Below are positions 8,816 through 17,511 of a DNA stretch of 64,000 nucleotides, one piece after another. The stretch is taken from the NCBI RefSeq assembly GCF_000805385.1, contig NZ_JTJW01000008.1, positions 124,001 through 188,000 of the forward strand, given 5' to 3'. This stretch comes from Mycolicibacterium setense (lineage in GTDB: Bacteria > Actinomycetota > Actinomycetes > Mycobacteriales > Mycobacteriaceae). Below the pieces are notes generated by a model. That model had not been told where the DNA came from, ran no database searches, and saw nothing but the letters and a program-made list of their open reading frames with translations. The translations under genes were made by a program, and so were the position numbers. How positions within the stretch are numbered: the first letter of the stretch is position 1; every line of letters starts with the position of its first letter.

Positions 8816-8862
8816 GGGACAATCCTTCCAAATTAATCAAACTGGTTATCAGATAACTGATT

Positions 8863-9408
8863 TCAGCGAGAGAGCGGTGTGGCGATGGGCCCCATCCGCA
8901 GAATCGGCTCGTCTTCGTGTCCCCCGTCGGCGTCGAGGAGGTGGCACTCGAAGTGCGGGTCCTCGACGAGTGGGACGCCGTGACGGCGCGCGAAGGCGCC
9001 GAAGAATGCGCGTGAGGCGGCATTGCCGGGCGAGACCGTGGCTTCCACGGTCACCGGGCGCCCGTCGCGCTGCGCCCGCACCCGGTGCACGAGCGCGTCG
9101 AGCATGGTGCTGGCCAGTCCCCCGCCCTGCGCCGACGGCGCCACGGCGACCTGCCAGACGAACAGGACATCCGGTCGCGGCGGCGGGTGGTAACCCGTGA
9201 TGAATCCGTGCAGGTCACCGTTGCGTTCCGCCACTATTGACGTGGCAGCAAAATCGGTCGCCAGCAACAGATAGGCGTACGTGGAATTCACATCGAGCAC
9301 GCCGGTGGCTTCCGCAAGGTCGCGGATGCCAATCGCGTCGGTACTTCGTGGAGGACGCAGGAATTCTTCCCGGGAATGGCGTCCCGGGACGCTTTCTAAA
9401 ACACGCAT
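8863..9408 (-). CDS. ectA: L-2,4-diaminobutyrate N-gamma-acetyltransferase
   Basis: A 181-residue GNAT acetyltransferase, first gene of ectABCD. Motif A for acetyl-CoA is VAVAPSAQGGGLASTML, and NSTYAYLLLATDFAATS is typical of EctA. It acetylates diaminobutyrate to the EctC substrate. The ATG at 9408 follows the stop of a possible 43-codon gene by six bases and has only a weak GGTGG ribosome site inside that gene, which suggests translational coupling. Confidence 0.95.
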   Translation of the reverse strand: MRVLESVPGRHSREEFLRPPRSTDAIGIRDLAEATGVLDVNSTYAYLLLATDFAATSIVAERNGDLHGFITGYHPPPRPDVLFVWQVAVAPSAQGGGLASTMLDALVHRVRAQRDGRPVTVEATVSPGNAASRAFFGAFARRHGVPLVEDPHFECHLLDADGGHEDEPILRMGPIATPLSR

Positions 9409-9414
9409 ATCGAG

Positions 9415-9546
9415 TTAAAAGTCACCACCGAACTTCTCAGCGATCATCATCAGTTTCAAGCCATCGGTGCCCTCGACGTAAGCACACCGCCCTGCCGTGA
9501 TCAAGCCGCGCCACCGCCCGGGAAGGTGCGATACGTCGGCCGTCAC
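9415..9546 (-). CDS. Possible small protein encoded just upstream of ectA
   Basis: A 43-codon frame from GTG 9546 to TAA 9415, in the same direction as ectA and six bases before it. The product begins MTADVSHLPGRWRGLI and ends MMIAEKFGGDF; the middle reads AYVEGTDGLKL. About three quarters of third codon positions are G/C, as in coding DNA here, and the composition is protein-like. The ribosome site is only modest (AAAGGCG). I do not recognise a family. It could be a real small protein, a leader peptide coupled to ectA, or chance. Confidence 0.4.
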   Translation of the reverse strand: MTADVSHLPGRWRGLITAGRCAYVEGTDGLKLMMIAEKFGGDF

Positions 9547-9810
9547 CGCCTTTGACCTGCAACAACTCCGCGAATCGTCAATCTCAGAAAAGTGTTAGCG
9601 TCGTTATCGAATCGTTACATTGGCGCGCGGGTACCAACCTCGGGATCGTTTCCCCTCCGCCGGCGTCCGATCTGTCACGGCGCGACGGAGCCCGGCCCGC
9701 CCGGATGGCCCACTCAGACACCACCGCGGAAATTCCAATCAAAATCTAATAATCACCGGTGCGTTCAATCCTCAAATGGCGTTCGAATAGGCTCGGTTCT
9801 CCGAATGTCG
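9547..9810. other. Intergenic region upstream of the ect operon
   Basis: About 260 bp between the end of the EamA gene and the possible small gene. It should hold the promoter of the ect(-dop-pup) transcript. AT-richer patches occur around 9590-9620 (two TCGTTA copies) and 9730-9760. I see no convincing -35/-10 pair, riboswitch or terminator. Confidence 0.5.
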
Positions 9811-10806
9811 TCACCGTCGCAGACCCACCGGGGCACATGCGGGCAACTCCACTGCATCCGTAGCCACGGGTGGCCTGCACCCCGCGGGCCGTACGTCACC
9901 GCCGGCACGAGGGGGTGTCAGCAACGCCCGACCCCAGCCGGTTCCGGCGATCACCAGTGCGGCTCCGGCGACGCCGGCGACGGTGACCGGATCGCCCGCC
10001 ACGGCGACACCGAAGATGGCTGCCCACAGCGGTTCGGTCCCCACCAGCAGGCTGACCCGGGCCGGACTGGTGGTACCCAGTGCCCGCAACTGCACCCAGA
10101 ACGCGAACACCGTGCAGGCCACCGCGAGATACGCGATGAGCAGCCAGTCAGTGAGCCCGTAGGCCGCCGCCACCGCCGGTGCGGACTGGCCCGATATCCC
10201 ACACAGCGCGAGCGCCGCTACGGCGACCGTCAGCAATTGCACCAAAGTGGTTCGCGCGGAGTCGATCCCGTGCGTCTCTGACATCCGCGCCACAACGGTG
10301 ACATGGACGGCGCGCACCAGAGCGGCGATCACCATCACGATGTCCCCATACCGCGGGGCGGTCAGTCCGCCGGATTGGGTCAACAACACGCAACCGATCA
10401 CCGCCAGCGCGGCCGTGAGGTAGAAGCGACGACCGACCCGGTGACGTTGGATCATGGGTGTGACCACGATGGTCAGCGCCATGATCAGGCCGGCATTGGA
10501 GGCCGATGTCATTGTCACACCGTAGGTTTCGGCAATGCAGACCGCGGCCAGGAGAATCCCCCCGACCACCCCGGCAGCCGCCTCTGCGCGGGTCAATCCC
10601 GTCAACCGCCGAAGCATGACGGCAGCGAGCACCGCCGCCGCCACGGCGAACCGCACCACCAGTAGGGCGAAGACCGTGCCGGACGCGGCGATCTCCTTAG
10701 TGGCCAGGTAGCTCGAACCCCAGACCACGGCGACGGCGAGCAGACAGAGATCGGCGGAGCGTCGGGGCATACGACCAGCGTGTGGCCCCGCCGATAATTC
10801 AGTCAA
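9811..10806 (-). CDS. EamA (drug/metabolite) transporter
   Basis: A 331-residue, ten-helix member of the DMT superfamily. The opening LLAVAVVWGSSYLATKE is the EamA signature, and the second EamA half begins near SDWLLIAYLAV-type helices after residue 175. It is a probable inner-membrane exporter of an amino acid or other metabolite; the substrate is unknown. The start is uncertain: TTG 10806 gives full length, and ATG 10770 is the alternative. It is divergent from the LysR gene at 10843, with a palindrome in the gap, so LysR probably controls it. Confidence 0.88.
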   Translation of the reverse strand: MTELSAGPHAGRMPRRSADLCLLAVAVVWGSSYLATKEIAASGTVFALLVVRFAVAAAVLAAVMLRRLTGLTRAEAAAGVVGGILLAAVCIAETYGVTMTSASNAGLIMALTIVVTPMIQRHRVGRRFYLTAALAVIGCVLLTQSGGLTAPRYGDIVMVIAALVRAVHVTVVARMSETHGIDSARTTLVQLLTVAVAALALCGISGQSAPAVAAAYGLTDWLLIAYLAVACTVFAFWVQLRALGTTSPARVSLLVGTEPLWAAIFGVAVAGDPVTVAGVAGAALVIAGTGWGRALLTPPRAGGDVRPAGCRPPVATDAVELPACAPVGLRR

Positions 10807-10808
10807 GC

Positions 10809-10826
10809 TAATGTTATTTCACATTA
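10809..10826. promoter_or_regulatory. LysR-type operator candidate
   Basis: A perfect interrupted palindrome TAATGT-N6-ACATTA in the 36-bp gap between the divergent EamA and LysR genes, in an AT-rich patch. The shape (interrupted dyad, AT-rich ends) suits a LysR binding site. Confidence 0.6.
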
Positions 10827-10842
10827 TATGTAGCATTACTTC

Positions 10843-11784
10843 ATGGATGCCGGGCGCCTGCGGATGCTGCGCGAGCTCGCCGACCACGGCACGGTCGCCG
10901 CGGTGGCTCAAGTGCTGTCGATGACACCTTCGGCCGTCTCCCAGCAGTTGAAGATCCTGCAACGCGAGGCCGGCGTGCCATTGATCGAACCGGACGGCAG
11001 ACGGGTGCGGCTGACCGATGCCGGCCAGGTGCTGGTCGGCCACGCCGACGCCGTATTGGCGGCATTGGACCGCGCCCGCACCGAGATGGACGCCTACCGC
11101 AACACACCCCGCGGCACGGTCAGTGTGTCGTTCTTCCCCTCCGGCGCGGCAATGCTGTTGGCCCCGTTGATTATTCGTGCTGCAGAACACGGAGTACAGG
11201 TTCTCGGCCGCGATATCGACGTTCCGGCATCCCGGGCACCGGCGCAGCTCGCCGACTTCGATGTCGTCGTGGTACATCGCGACGAACGCGACCCGCTCTC
11301 TCGGGGCCCACGCTTCGAATCCACCGAACTGTTGCGGGAACCTCTGGATGTCGTCCTCCCGCCCGAGCATCGACTCGCCGGCCGCGACCGGGTGCGGCTG
11401 ACGGACCTGGCCGACGAACCCTGGATCGGTGTCGAAGGCGGCTTGATGGTTGACGACGTGCTGAACTCGATCGCGATCCTGTCCGGCATCCAACCGCGAA
11501 TCACCCAACGGATCAACGACTTCCGCGTGGTCGAGGAGCTGGTCCACGCGGGCACCGGCATCGCCCTGATGCCCCGCCATGTGCGGCTCGCGCGGGAGCT
11601 GGTGCGGTTGCCGATCATCGATATCTCGATGGCCCGGCGGGTAGAGGCAGTCACCCGCGCGGGCGCGAGCACCCGGCCCGCTGTGGCTGCCGTCCTGGAG
11701 CACTTGCGCACGATCGCGGCGGGTATCAGCTCAGCAACCGCCGAACGTGCTCCCGGGCGATCCGCTCGGCCAGCAGTGGACTGA
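10843..11784 (+). CDS. LysR-family transcriptional regulator
   Basis: A 313-residue regulator. Residues 1-60 form the LysR winged helix (recognition region VLSMTPSAVSQQLKILQ), then an effector domain with the usual two periplasmic-binding-protein-like lobes (from about RGTVSVSFFPSGAAML onward). It is divergent from the EamA transporter and is the likely regulator of it. The C-terminal 20 codons overlap, antisense, the end of the TetR gene at 11726 by about 60 bp. The effector is unknown. Confidence 0.9.
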   Translation: MDAGRLRMLRELADHGTVAAVAQVLSMTPSAVSQQLKILQREAGVPLIEPDGRRVRLTDAGQVLVGHADAVLAALDRARTEMDAYRNTPRGTVSVSFFPSGAAMLLAPLIIRAAEHGVQVLGRDIDVPASRAPAQLADFDVVVVHRDERDPLSRGPRFESTELLREPLDVVLPPEHRLAGRDRVRLTDLADEPWIGVEGGLMVDDVLNSIAILSGIQPRITQRINDFRVVEELVHAGTGIALMPRHVRLARELVRLPIIDISMARRVEAVTRAGASTRPAVAAVLEHLRTIAAGISSATAERAPGRSARPAVD

Positions 11785-12283
11785 CCCGGTCCGGCTCGAC
11801 GGCCACCGAGCAGGCCAGTCCGTCCAACAGAGCCAGCAACTCGACGGCGGCCGAATCGGCGTCCACACCAGGGGCAGCAGCGGTGATCAGATCCGCCAGC
11901 CACCGTGACATCCGGCTCCAGTCCTGCCGATGCCGAATCGCGGTCTGCTCGTCGACCGCGGCGCGGGCCAGCCGCAGGAGCCAGGCCACACTGATGTCGC
12001 GATCGCCGGGTTCCGGGCACACCAGGGCCACCGCCAATGTCTCCAACCGCTGCGCGGCGGACATCTCCGCGGTCAGGCACTCCCCCAACCGGGCCAGGAA
12101 CCGAGCCGAGGCGCGGTCCATCGCACCGGCCAGCATCGCATCCTTGGTCGGAAAGTGATGTTGCACCGCACCGATCGAAACCTCGGCCAGGGCGGCGACC
12201 TTGCGCACCGAGACGCCTTCGAAACCTTCGGCCACCAACACGCGCAGCACCGCGTCGGCCGTCCGGTCATAGGGCGTGTCCAC
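11726..12283 (-). CDS. TetR-family transcriptional regulator
   Basis: A 185-residue regulator with a TetR_N helix-turn-helix (VSIGAVQHHFPTKDAML). The GTG at 12283 is chosen because TATGCT (12290-12295) lies six bases upstream, matching a leaderless promoter; a TTG at 12304 would lie inside the operator. It is divergent from the DUF418 membrane protein at 12332. The 12-bp palindrome in between would lie between -15 and -35 of this promoter, suggesting autorepression. Confidence 0.88.
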   Translation of the reverse strand: MDTPYDRTADAVLRVLVAEGFEGVSVRKVAALAEVSIGAVQHHFPTKDAMLAGAMDRASARFLARLGECLTAEMSAAQRLETLAVALVCPEPGDRDISVAWLLRLARAAVDEQTAIRHRQDWSRMSRWLADLITAAAPGVDADSAAVELLALLDGLACSVAVEPDRVSPLLAERIAREHVRRLLS

Positions 12284-12303
12284 GGCTTCAGCATAGGCGA
12301 CCA

Positions 12304-12315
12304 ATACGTCCGTAT
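12304..12315. promoter_or_regulatory. TetR operator candidate
   Basis: Palindrome ATACG-TC-CGTAT between the divergent TetR and DUF418 genes. It overlaps a TATGGT -10-like box for the DUF418 gene and sits just upstream of the -10 of the TetR gene. Confidence 0.65.
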
Positions 12316-12331
12316 GGTAGCGTCCGCGAGC

Positions 12332-13522
12332 ATGTCCTCGACACGGCTGCAGTCCCTGGACGTCCTGCGCGGCATCGCCATCCTCGGCACGTTGGGCACC
12401 AACGTCTGGATCTTCACCAATCCGGCGGGGCTGATCGGCTACTTCAACGGCCCACCGGACTCGCCTTGGCGGCCCGTCGAGATCGCGCTGCAGGTACTCG
12501 CCCAGGGCAAGTTCCTGGGCCTACTCACCGTGATGTTCGGGATCGGTCTTGCCCTGCAACAACGTTCAGCACTGCGCGCCGGTCTCCGGTGGCCCGGCAG
12601 CTACCCGTGGCGGGCATTGTTGCTGCTCGTCGACGGCATCGTGCATTTCGTATTGTTCACCGAGTTCGACGTTCTGACGGGCTATGCCATCACCGGCTGG
12701 ATCGTGTCCTACCTGCTGGTCACCAGCCCGCGCGCGCAACGCCGGATCATCGGGTGCGCCGCGGTCGTGCACATCGCGATGCTGAGCGCCATCACGGTCG
12801 CCCTGCTCGGCGCGGCCGGTGACACCGGTTCGTCGCGGCCGCTCGACCCCAATCCCTATGCGGACGGTTCGTTCTGGGATCTGGTGCTGTTCCGCCTCGA
12901 CCATGTTCTGCTGTTCCGGCTGGAGACCCTGCTGATCTTCCCGATGTCGATCGCCTTGTTCCTGTTGGGCGCCAGGCTGTTTCATGCCGGCGTGCTGGAG
13001 GCACGTGGCACCATGTTGCGGCGGCGATTGATCTGGCTGGGGTTCGCGGTGGCCGCGCCCCTCGACATCGCGCTGGAGGTCGCCGGTGGCGGCCCCGGAT
13101 TGATCCTCGCCCGCTACGGCGTCGCACCGTTCGTATCGATGGGCATCCTGGCGTTGGTGGCCGAGTTCTATACCCGACGCCCGGCGCCCGGATGGACCGG
13201 ACGCCGGCTGGCCGAGGTCGGCCGGATGGCGTTGTCCAGCTATGTGTTACAGAATGTTCTGGCATCGGCGATCTGTTACGGCTGGGGCTTCGGATTGGCC
13301 GCAGCAACGCCGGCGGCGCAGCGAGTACCGGCCACCGTGGCGGTCTACCTGTTAGTCGTCGCAGTCGTGATGTGCTTCGCCAACCTGTGGCTGCGCCGGT
13401 TCCGTCGGGGCCCGGTCGAGTGGCTGTGGAACAGCAGCTACCGCGCCTTGGCGGACCGCACGCGTGGCCCGCGACCGGTCCCACACCCACAAAACGGAAC
13501 CTTGACCGGTCAGAGCTTGTAG
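12332..13522 (+). CDS. DUF418-type polytopic membrane protein
   Basis: A 396-residue membrane protein with about ten hydrophobic helices. It begins SSTRLQSLDVLRGIAILGTL; the LDVLRGIAILG segment is the hallmark of the DUF418/YeiB group, related in fold to acyltransferase-3 proteins. The C-terminal DUF418 domain contains VGRMALSSYVLQNVLAS. Its activity is not established. The ATG at 12332 is used; an in-frame ATG at 12314 lies in the operator. Probably repressed by the divergent TetR gene. The 3' end overlaps the converging gene at 13510 by 13 bp. Confidence 0.85.
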   Translation: MSSTRLQSLDVLRGIAILGTLGTNVWIFTNPAGLIGYFNGPPDSPWRPVEIALQVLAQGKFLGLLTVMFGIGLALQQRSALRAGLRWPGSYPWRALLLLVDGIVHFVLFTEFDVLTGYAITGWIVSYLLVTSPRAQRRIIGCAAVVHIAMLSAITVALLGAAGDTGSSRPLDPNPYADGSFWDLVLFRLDHVLLFRLETLLIFPMSIALFLLGARLFHAGVLEARGTMLRRRLIWLGFAVAAPLDIALEVAGGGPGLILARYGVAPFVSMGILALVAEFYTRRPAPGWTGRRLAEVGRMALSSYVLQNVLASAICYGWGFGLAAATPAAQRVPATVAVYLLVVAVVMCFANLWLRRFRRGPVEWLWNSSYRALADRTRGPRPVPHPQNGTLTGQSL

Positions 13523-14007
13523 CCGATCGCCCGCAACAGCTCCCGCCGTGCCGTCTCATCCTCATCCGATTCGACGCCCAGCGGCGGCTGCCCGTCGATC
13601 ACTCCGGCGATGCCACGCCCCAGTGGGGTGACGGCAACGACGACGTCGACCCGATTGGCGGTGGCGCAGTAGATCGAACAGACCTCCGGAACACCTTTGA
13701 CCGGGTTGAGGACGTTCACCGGAAATCCCTCGCGCAGGAAGATCACGAACACATGCCCTGCGCCGATCGCCAGCGCGTTGCGCACCGCCAACTCGACCAG
13801 GTCGGGGTCGTTACCGCTGCGGCGCACCAGCCGAGGACCGGACGCCTCGCAGAATGCCAACCCGAAGCGCAGCGACGGGCTGACGCCGATCATCGCCTCG
13901 TGCAGGTCGTCGGCGGTCTTGATGAAGTGTGCCTGCCCGATGACGACGTTGAGCTCGTCGGGATTGTCGACGGGCACCACGTCCCACGACAGCGCCGGTG
14001 TGGTCAC
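13510..14007 (-). CDS. Adenosine-specific kinase family protein
   Basis: A 165-residue protein. DELNVVIGQAHFIKTADDL and FGLAFCEASGPRLVRRSGND are the conserved blocks of the family named adenosine-specific kinase, known mainly from archaea and scattered bacteria. The annotated activity rests on family naming, so the reaction here is inferred. It sits alone on the minus strand just downstream of mpa, with a 53-bp gap, and could be read from the mpa promoter. Confidence 0.8.
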   Translation of the reverse strand: MTTPALSWDVVPVDNPDELNVVIGQAHFIKTADDLHEAMIGVSPSLRFGLAFCEASGPRLVRRSGNDPDLVELAVRNALAIGAGHVFVIFLREGFPVNVLNPVKGVPEVCSIYCATANRVDVVVAVTPLGRGIAGVIDGQPPLGVESDEDETARRELLRAIGYKL

Positions 14008-14060
14008 AGCTCCATGCTGCCACCGGCGCCGCCGTCACGGGTGCCGATTGAGCCGAGGGC

Positions 14061-15902
14061 TTACAGGTACTGCCCCAGGTTGGATTCGGTATCGATAGCT
14101 CGGCTGGCCGACGAACTCTTGCCGGTGACGAGCGTGCGGATGTAGACGATCCGCTCGCCCTTCTTGCCCGAGATCCGCGCCCAGTCATCGGGATTGGTGG
14201 TGTTGGGCAGGTCCTCGTTCTCGGCGAACTCGTCGACGATCGAATCCAGCAGATGCTGGATGCGCAGACCGGGCTGACCGGTCTCCAGCACGCTCTTGAT
14301 GGCGTTCTTCTTCGCCCGGTCGACGACGTTCTGGATCATGGCGCCGGAGTTGAAGTCCTTGAAGTACATGACTTCCTTGTCACCGTTGGCGTAGGTGACC
14401 TCCAGGAACCGGTTGTCGTCGATCTCGGCGTACATCCGGTCCACGACCTTCTCGATCATCGTCTTGATCGTGAGCGAACGGTCTCCGCCGAACTCGGCCA
14501 GATCGTCGGCGTGCACCGGCAGCGCTTCGGTCAGGTACTTGGAGAAGATGTCCTGTGCCGATTCGGCGTCGGGCCGCTCGATCTTGATCTTGACGTCGAG
14601 GCGGCCGGGCCGCAGGATCGCCGGGTCGATCATGTCCTCGCGGTTGGAGGCGCCGATGACGATGACGTTCTCCAGGCCCTCCACGCCGTCGATCTCCGAA
14701 AGGAGCTGCGGCACAACGGTTGTCTCAACATCAGAGCTGACACCGGTGCCGCGGGTGCGGAAGATCGAGTCCATCTCGTCGAAGAACACGATCACCGGCG
14801 TGCCCTCGGAAGCCTTCTCACGGGCCCGCTGGAAGATCAGCCGGATGTGGCGCTCGGTCTCACCGACGAACTTGTTGAGCAGCTCGGGGCCCTTGATGTT
14901 GAGGAAGTAGCTCTTCGCCTCACGGGCATCGTCGCCACGAACCTCGGCCATCTTCTTGGCCAGCGAGTTCGCCACGGCCTTGGCGATGAGCGTCTTACCG
15001 CAACCGGGCGGACCGTAGAGCAGCACGCCCTTGGGCGGGCGAAGCGAATACTCGCGATAGAGCTCCTTGTGCAGGAAGGGCAGCTCCACCGCGTCCCGGA
15101 TCTGCTCGATCTGGCGACCGAGGCCACCGATGTCGCTGTAGCTGACGTCGGGCACCTCTTCGAGGACGAGATCCTCGACCTCGGCCTTGGGGATGCGCTC
15201 GAAGGCATAGCCGGCCTTGGTGTCGACCAGCAGCGAGTCACCCGGCCGCAATCTGCGGGGCCGGTCGTCGTCCTGCCTGGCGTCGGGAAGATCGGGCAGA
15301 TCCTCGGCCGCGATCAGGGGTTCGGCCAGCCAGACGATGCGTTCCTCGTCGGCGTGCCCGACCACCAGGGCCCGGTGCCCGTCGGACAGGATCTCGCGCA
15401 GGGTGCTGATCTCGCCGACTGATTCGAAGTTACCGGCCTCGACCACGGTGAGCGCCTCGTTGAGCCGGACCGTCTGGCCCTGCTTCAGCGATGCGGTCTC
15501 GATGTTCGGCGAGCAGGTGAGGCGCATCTTGCGGCCCGAGGTGAACACGTCGACGGTGTCGTCCTCGTGGGTACCCAGCAGCACGCCGTAGCCGCTCGGT
15601 GGCTGTCCCAGCCGGTCGACCTCCTCGCGCAGGGCGAGCAGTTGCTGGCGTGCCTCTTTGAGGGTGTCCATGAGCTTGGCGTTGCGCGAGGCGAGCGAGT
15701 CGATCCGCGCCTCGAGCTGGTGGACGTCGCGAGCGCTGCGCAGCCCGCTCTGGGGGCCTACCGCATTCTCCAGTTGCTCCCGCAGAACCGCGGCCTCACG
15801 ACGCAGCGATTCCAGCTCGGCGGCCTCATCGCTGGACATGGGCTGCGAGTGGCCGGCCGATAAGCTCTCGGCAGAGCCGTCCGAACGCTCTGACTCACTC
15901 AT
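14061..15902 (-). CDS. mpa: Proteasome-associated ATPase Mpa/ARC
   Basis: A 613-residue AAA+ unfoldase that recognises pupylated proteins and feeds them to the 20S core. Residues about 20-100 form the N-terminal coiled coil that binds Pup, followed by OB-fold domains. Walker A GPPGCGKT is at about 297-304, with Walker B VIVFFDEMDSI and arginine-finger region RPGRLDVKI. The C-terminus is Gln-Tyr-Leu, the tail that docks into and opens the PrcA ring. The ATG at 15902 follows a GGGAG-type ribosome site; an upstream in-frame ATG at 15926 lacks one. It is separated here from pup-prc by the ect and transporter blocks. Confidence 0.97.
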   Translation of the reverse strand: MSESERSDGSAESLSAGHSQPMSSDEAAELESLRREAAVLREQLENAVGPQSGLRSARDVHQLEARIDSLASRNAKLMDTLKEARQQLLALREEVDRLGQPPSGYGVLLGTHEDDTVDVFTSGRKMRLTCSPNIETASLKQGQTVRLNEALTVVEAGNFESVGEISTLREILSDGHRALVVGHADEERIVWLAEPLIAAEDLPDLPDARQDDDRPRRLRPGDSLLVDTKAGYAFERIPKAEVEDLVLEEVPDVSYSDIGGLGRQIEQIRDAVELPFLHKELYREYSLRPPKGVLLYGPPGCGKTLIAKAVANSLAKKMAEVRGDDAREAKSYFLNIKGPELLNKFVGETERHIRLIFQRAREKASEGTPVIVFFDEMDSIFRTRGTGVSSDVETTVVPQLLSEIDGVEGLENVIVIGASNREDMIDPAILRPGRLDVKIKIERPDAESAQDIFSKYLTEALPVHADDLAEFGGDRSLTIKTMIEKVVDRMYAEIDDNRFLEVTYANGDKEVMYFKDFNSGAMIQNVVDRAKKNAIKSVLETGQPGLRIQHLLDSIVDEFAENEDLPNTTNPDDWARISGKKGERIVYIRTLVTGKSSSASRAIDTESNLGQYL

Positions 15903-16047
15903 ATTGCGCTCCCTCCCGCACCGCAAGTTGGTGCAGTAACAACTTCAACGCTACCGGCGATTCAGCCATTGTGTGCGCTCTAGGAACTAGACACACCAGC
16001 ACCACTGTTAGCCTCTAAGTTCAGTTGGTCCGATCGAAAGGACAGTC

Positions 16048-16551
16048 GTGACCCCGAAAACCCTCGTTACCGGCTTTATCACCGCAGCTGCAGCCGCCGC
16101 CGTGGTGGGCGGAGCAGCGGCGGGTGTGACTTCTATTGCATCCAACGGCATGTCGACAACCCCGGCAATCCAGCCGGTCGTGTTCGGCGCGCCGCTGCCG
16201 GCTACGCCCGCACCCGACCTGGCGTCGCCACTGGTGCAGACCCTGCAGGCGCTCGCCAGCGGTGGCTCGTTCAGCGGCAAGGCCCCCTACATCCAGGGCG
16301 GCATCGGCCGTATCGAGAGCATCGCCGCGGACCGCGCCTACAACAGGGCCGCGGCTGAGGGGAAGTTCCCGCTGACCTTCAACATCGCCAACATCGACGA
16401 CCAGGGCGGCGTGGCATATGCCGATGTCACCGCCACCTCGGCCACCGGCGGCACCGCGACCCAGAACATCCAGTTCGTTGCGGGCCCGAGCCCGACCGGC
16501 TGGCAGATCTCCAAGGGATCGGCCATGGCGTTGCTGTCCTCCGTCGGCTGA
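16048..16551 (+). CDS. Secreted low-molecular-weight antigen, CFP2/MTB12-like
   Basis: A 167-residue exported protein. Residues 1-30 are an Ala-rich signal peptide (GFITAAAAAAVVGGAAAGV), and the mature part contains IQPVVFGAPLPATPAPD and GGIGRIESIAADRAYNRAAA. These resemble the mycobacterial culture-filtrate antigen MTB12. The GTG at 16048 has GAAAGGA five bases upstream. It precedes an lppK-like lipoprotein gene by eight bases, so they form an operon of related secreted proteins. No enzymatic motif is seen. Confidence 0.85.
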   Translation: MTPKTLVTGFITAAAAAAVVGGAAAGVTSIASNGMSTTPAIQPVVFGAPLPATPAPDLASPLVQTLQALASGGSFSGKAPYIQGGIGRIESIAADRAYNRAAAEGKFPLTFNIANIDDQGGVAYADVTATSATGGTATQNIQFVAGPSPTGWQISKGSAMALLSSVG

Positions 16552-16559
16552 GTAGGTCA

Positions 16560-17102
16560 TTGAACCGCACCCGCATCACAGTCCTGAGTGCCGCCACGAT
16601 CGTGGCGGCACTTGGGCTCTGTGGGTGCGGCAGCGGAGATCACCCGGCGAAGAGCTCACACCCGACCACGAGCCTCCAGGCCACCACACCGCAGGCACCG
16701 CCTGCCGCGCCGCTGCCCGCCCCGGAAGCACTGACCGGCGTGCTGGACCGGCTGGCCGATGTCAATGTGCCCGGCGCCGACAAGGTCGGCCTGGTCGAAC
16801 AGGGCACGGCCGATGACGCCGCCGCGCTGGACAAGTTCGGCCGAGCTCTGGCCGACAACGGATTCACCCCGCTGAGCTTCGAGGCCACCGATCTCGCGTG
16901 GTCTCAGACCGAGCCGGCCAACGTGGTGGCGACCGTCAAGGTCACCGCGGGCGGCGATGGTTCGGCACAGGACTTCAGTTTTCCGATGGAATTCACCCCG
17001 CACGGCGACGGTTGGCAGCTGACCCGGCACACCGCCGATCTGCTGCTGGTGATGGGCGCCGGTGCCGGAACGTCTGCTCCGCCTCCGACACCGCCCCGCT
17101 GA
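16560..17102 (+). CDS. lppK: Lipoprotein LppK
   Basis: A 180-residue lipoprotein with signal peptide and lipobox L20-C21-G22-C23. A Pro/Thr/Ala-rich linker follows, then a globular domain related to the MTB12-like protein encoded just upstream (both carry an A-x-L-D/K-F-x-R pattern and a GWQ...S-A-L end). The symbol is assigned from position between mpa and DUF503, as in M. tuberculosis. The start is a TTG at 16560. Likely function: cell-envelope protein of unknown role. Confidence 0.8.
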   Translation: MNRTRITVLSAATIVAALGLCGCGSGDHPAKSSHPTTSLQATTPQAPPAAPLPAPEALTGVLDRLADVNVPGADKVGLVEQGTADDAAALDKFGRALADNGFTPLSFEATDLAWSQTEPANVVATVKVTAGGDGSAQDFSFPMEFTPHGDGWQLTRHTADLLLVMGAGAGTSAPPPTPPR

Positions 17103-17108
17103 GCTGCC

Positions 17109-17402
17109 ATGTGGATCGGATGGTTGGAATTCGACCTGCTGCTCGGTGATGTCCACTCGCTCAAGCAGAAACGTTCGGTGATCCGGCCGGTGATCGCCGA
17201 GCTGCACCGCAAGCTCGCGGTGTCGGCGGCCGAAACGGGTGCCCATGATCTGCACCGCCGCGCCGGCGTCGGCGTCGCCCTCGTCGGTGCCGACCGGGCC
17301 CATGTGGTCGACGTGCTCGATGCCGCCGAACGGATGGTCGCGGGCCGCCCCGAACTCGAACTGCTCTCCGCCCGAAGGGGCCTGCACCACAGCGACGACT
17401 AG
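17109..17402 (+). CDS. DUF503 family protein (YlxP-like)
   Basis: A 97-residue protein. It matches DUF503 from the N-terminal pattern WLEFDLLLGDVHSLKQKRSV and the later HVVDVLDAAERMVAGRPE. Members are small cytosolic alpha/beta proteins of unknown function, sometimes next to ribosome-binding-factor genes. It follows lppK by six bases. The position matches Rv2117. Confidence 0.85.
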   Translation: MWIGWLEFDLLLGDVHSLKQKRSVIRPVIAELHRKLAVSAAETGAHDLHRRAGVGVALVGADRAHVVDVLDAAERMVAGRPELELLSARRGLHHSDD

Positions 17403-17511
17403 CTGGGGGCGCTGCTGCCAGGAACCTCAGGGCCGCCGTTTTCGACCGGAGGGCAACGATCGCCGCCGAGGCGCAACCCTGCTGCGGAAAGCGACGGCGG
17501 CCGACGGGCCG

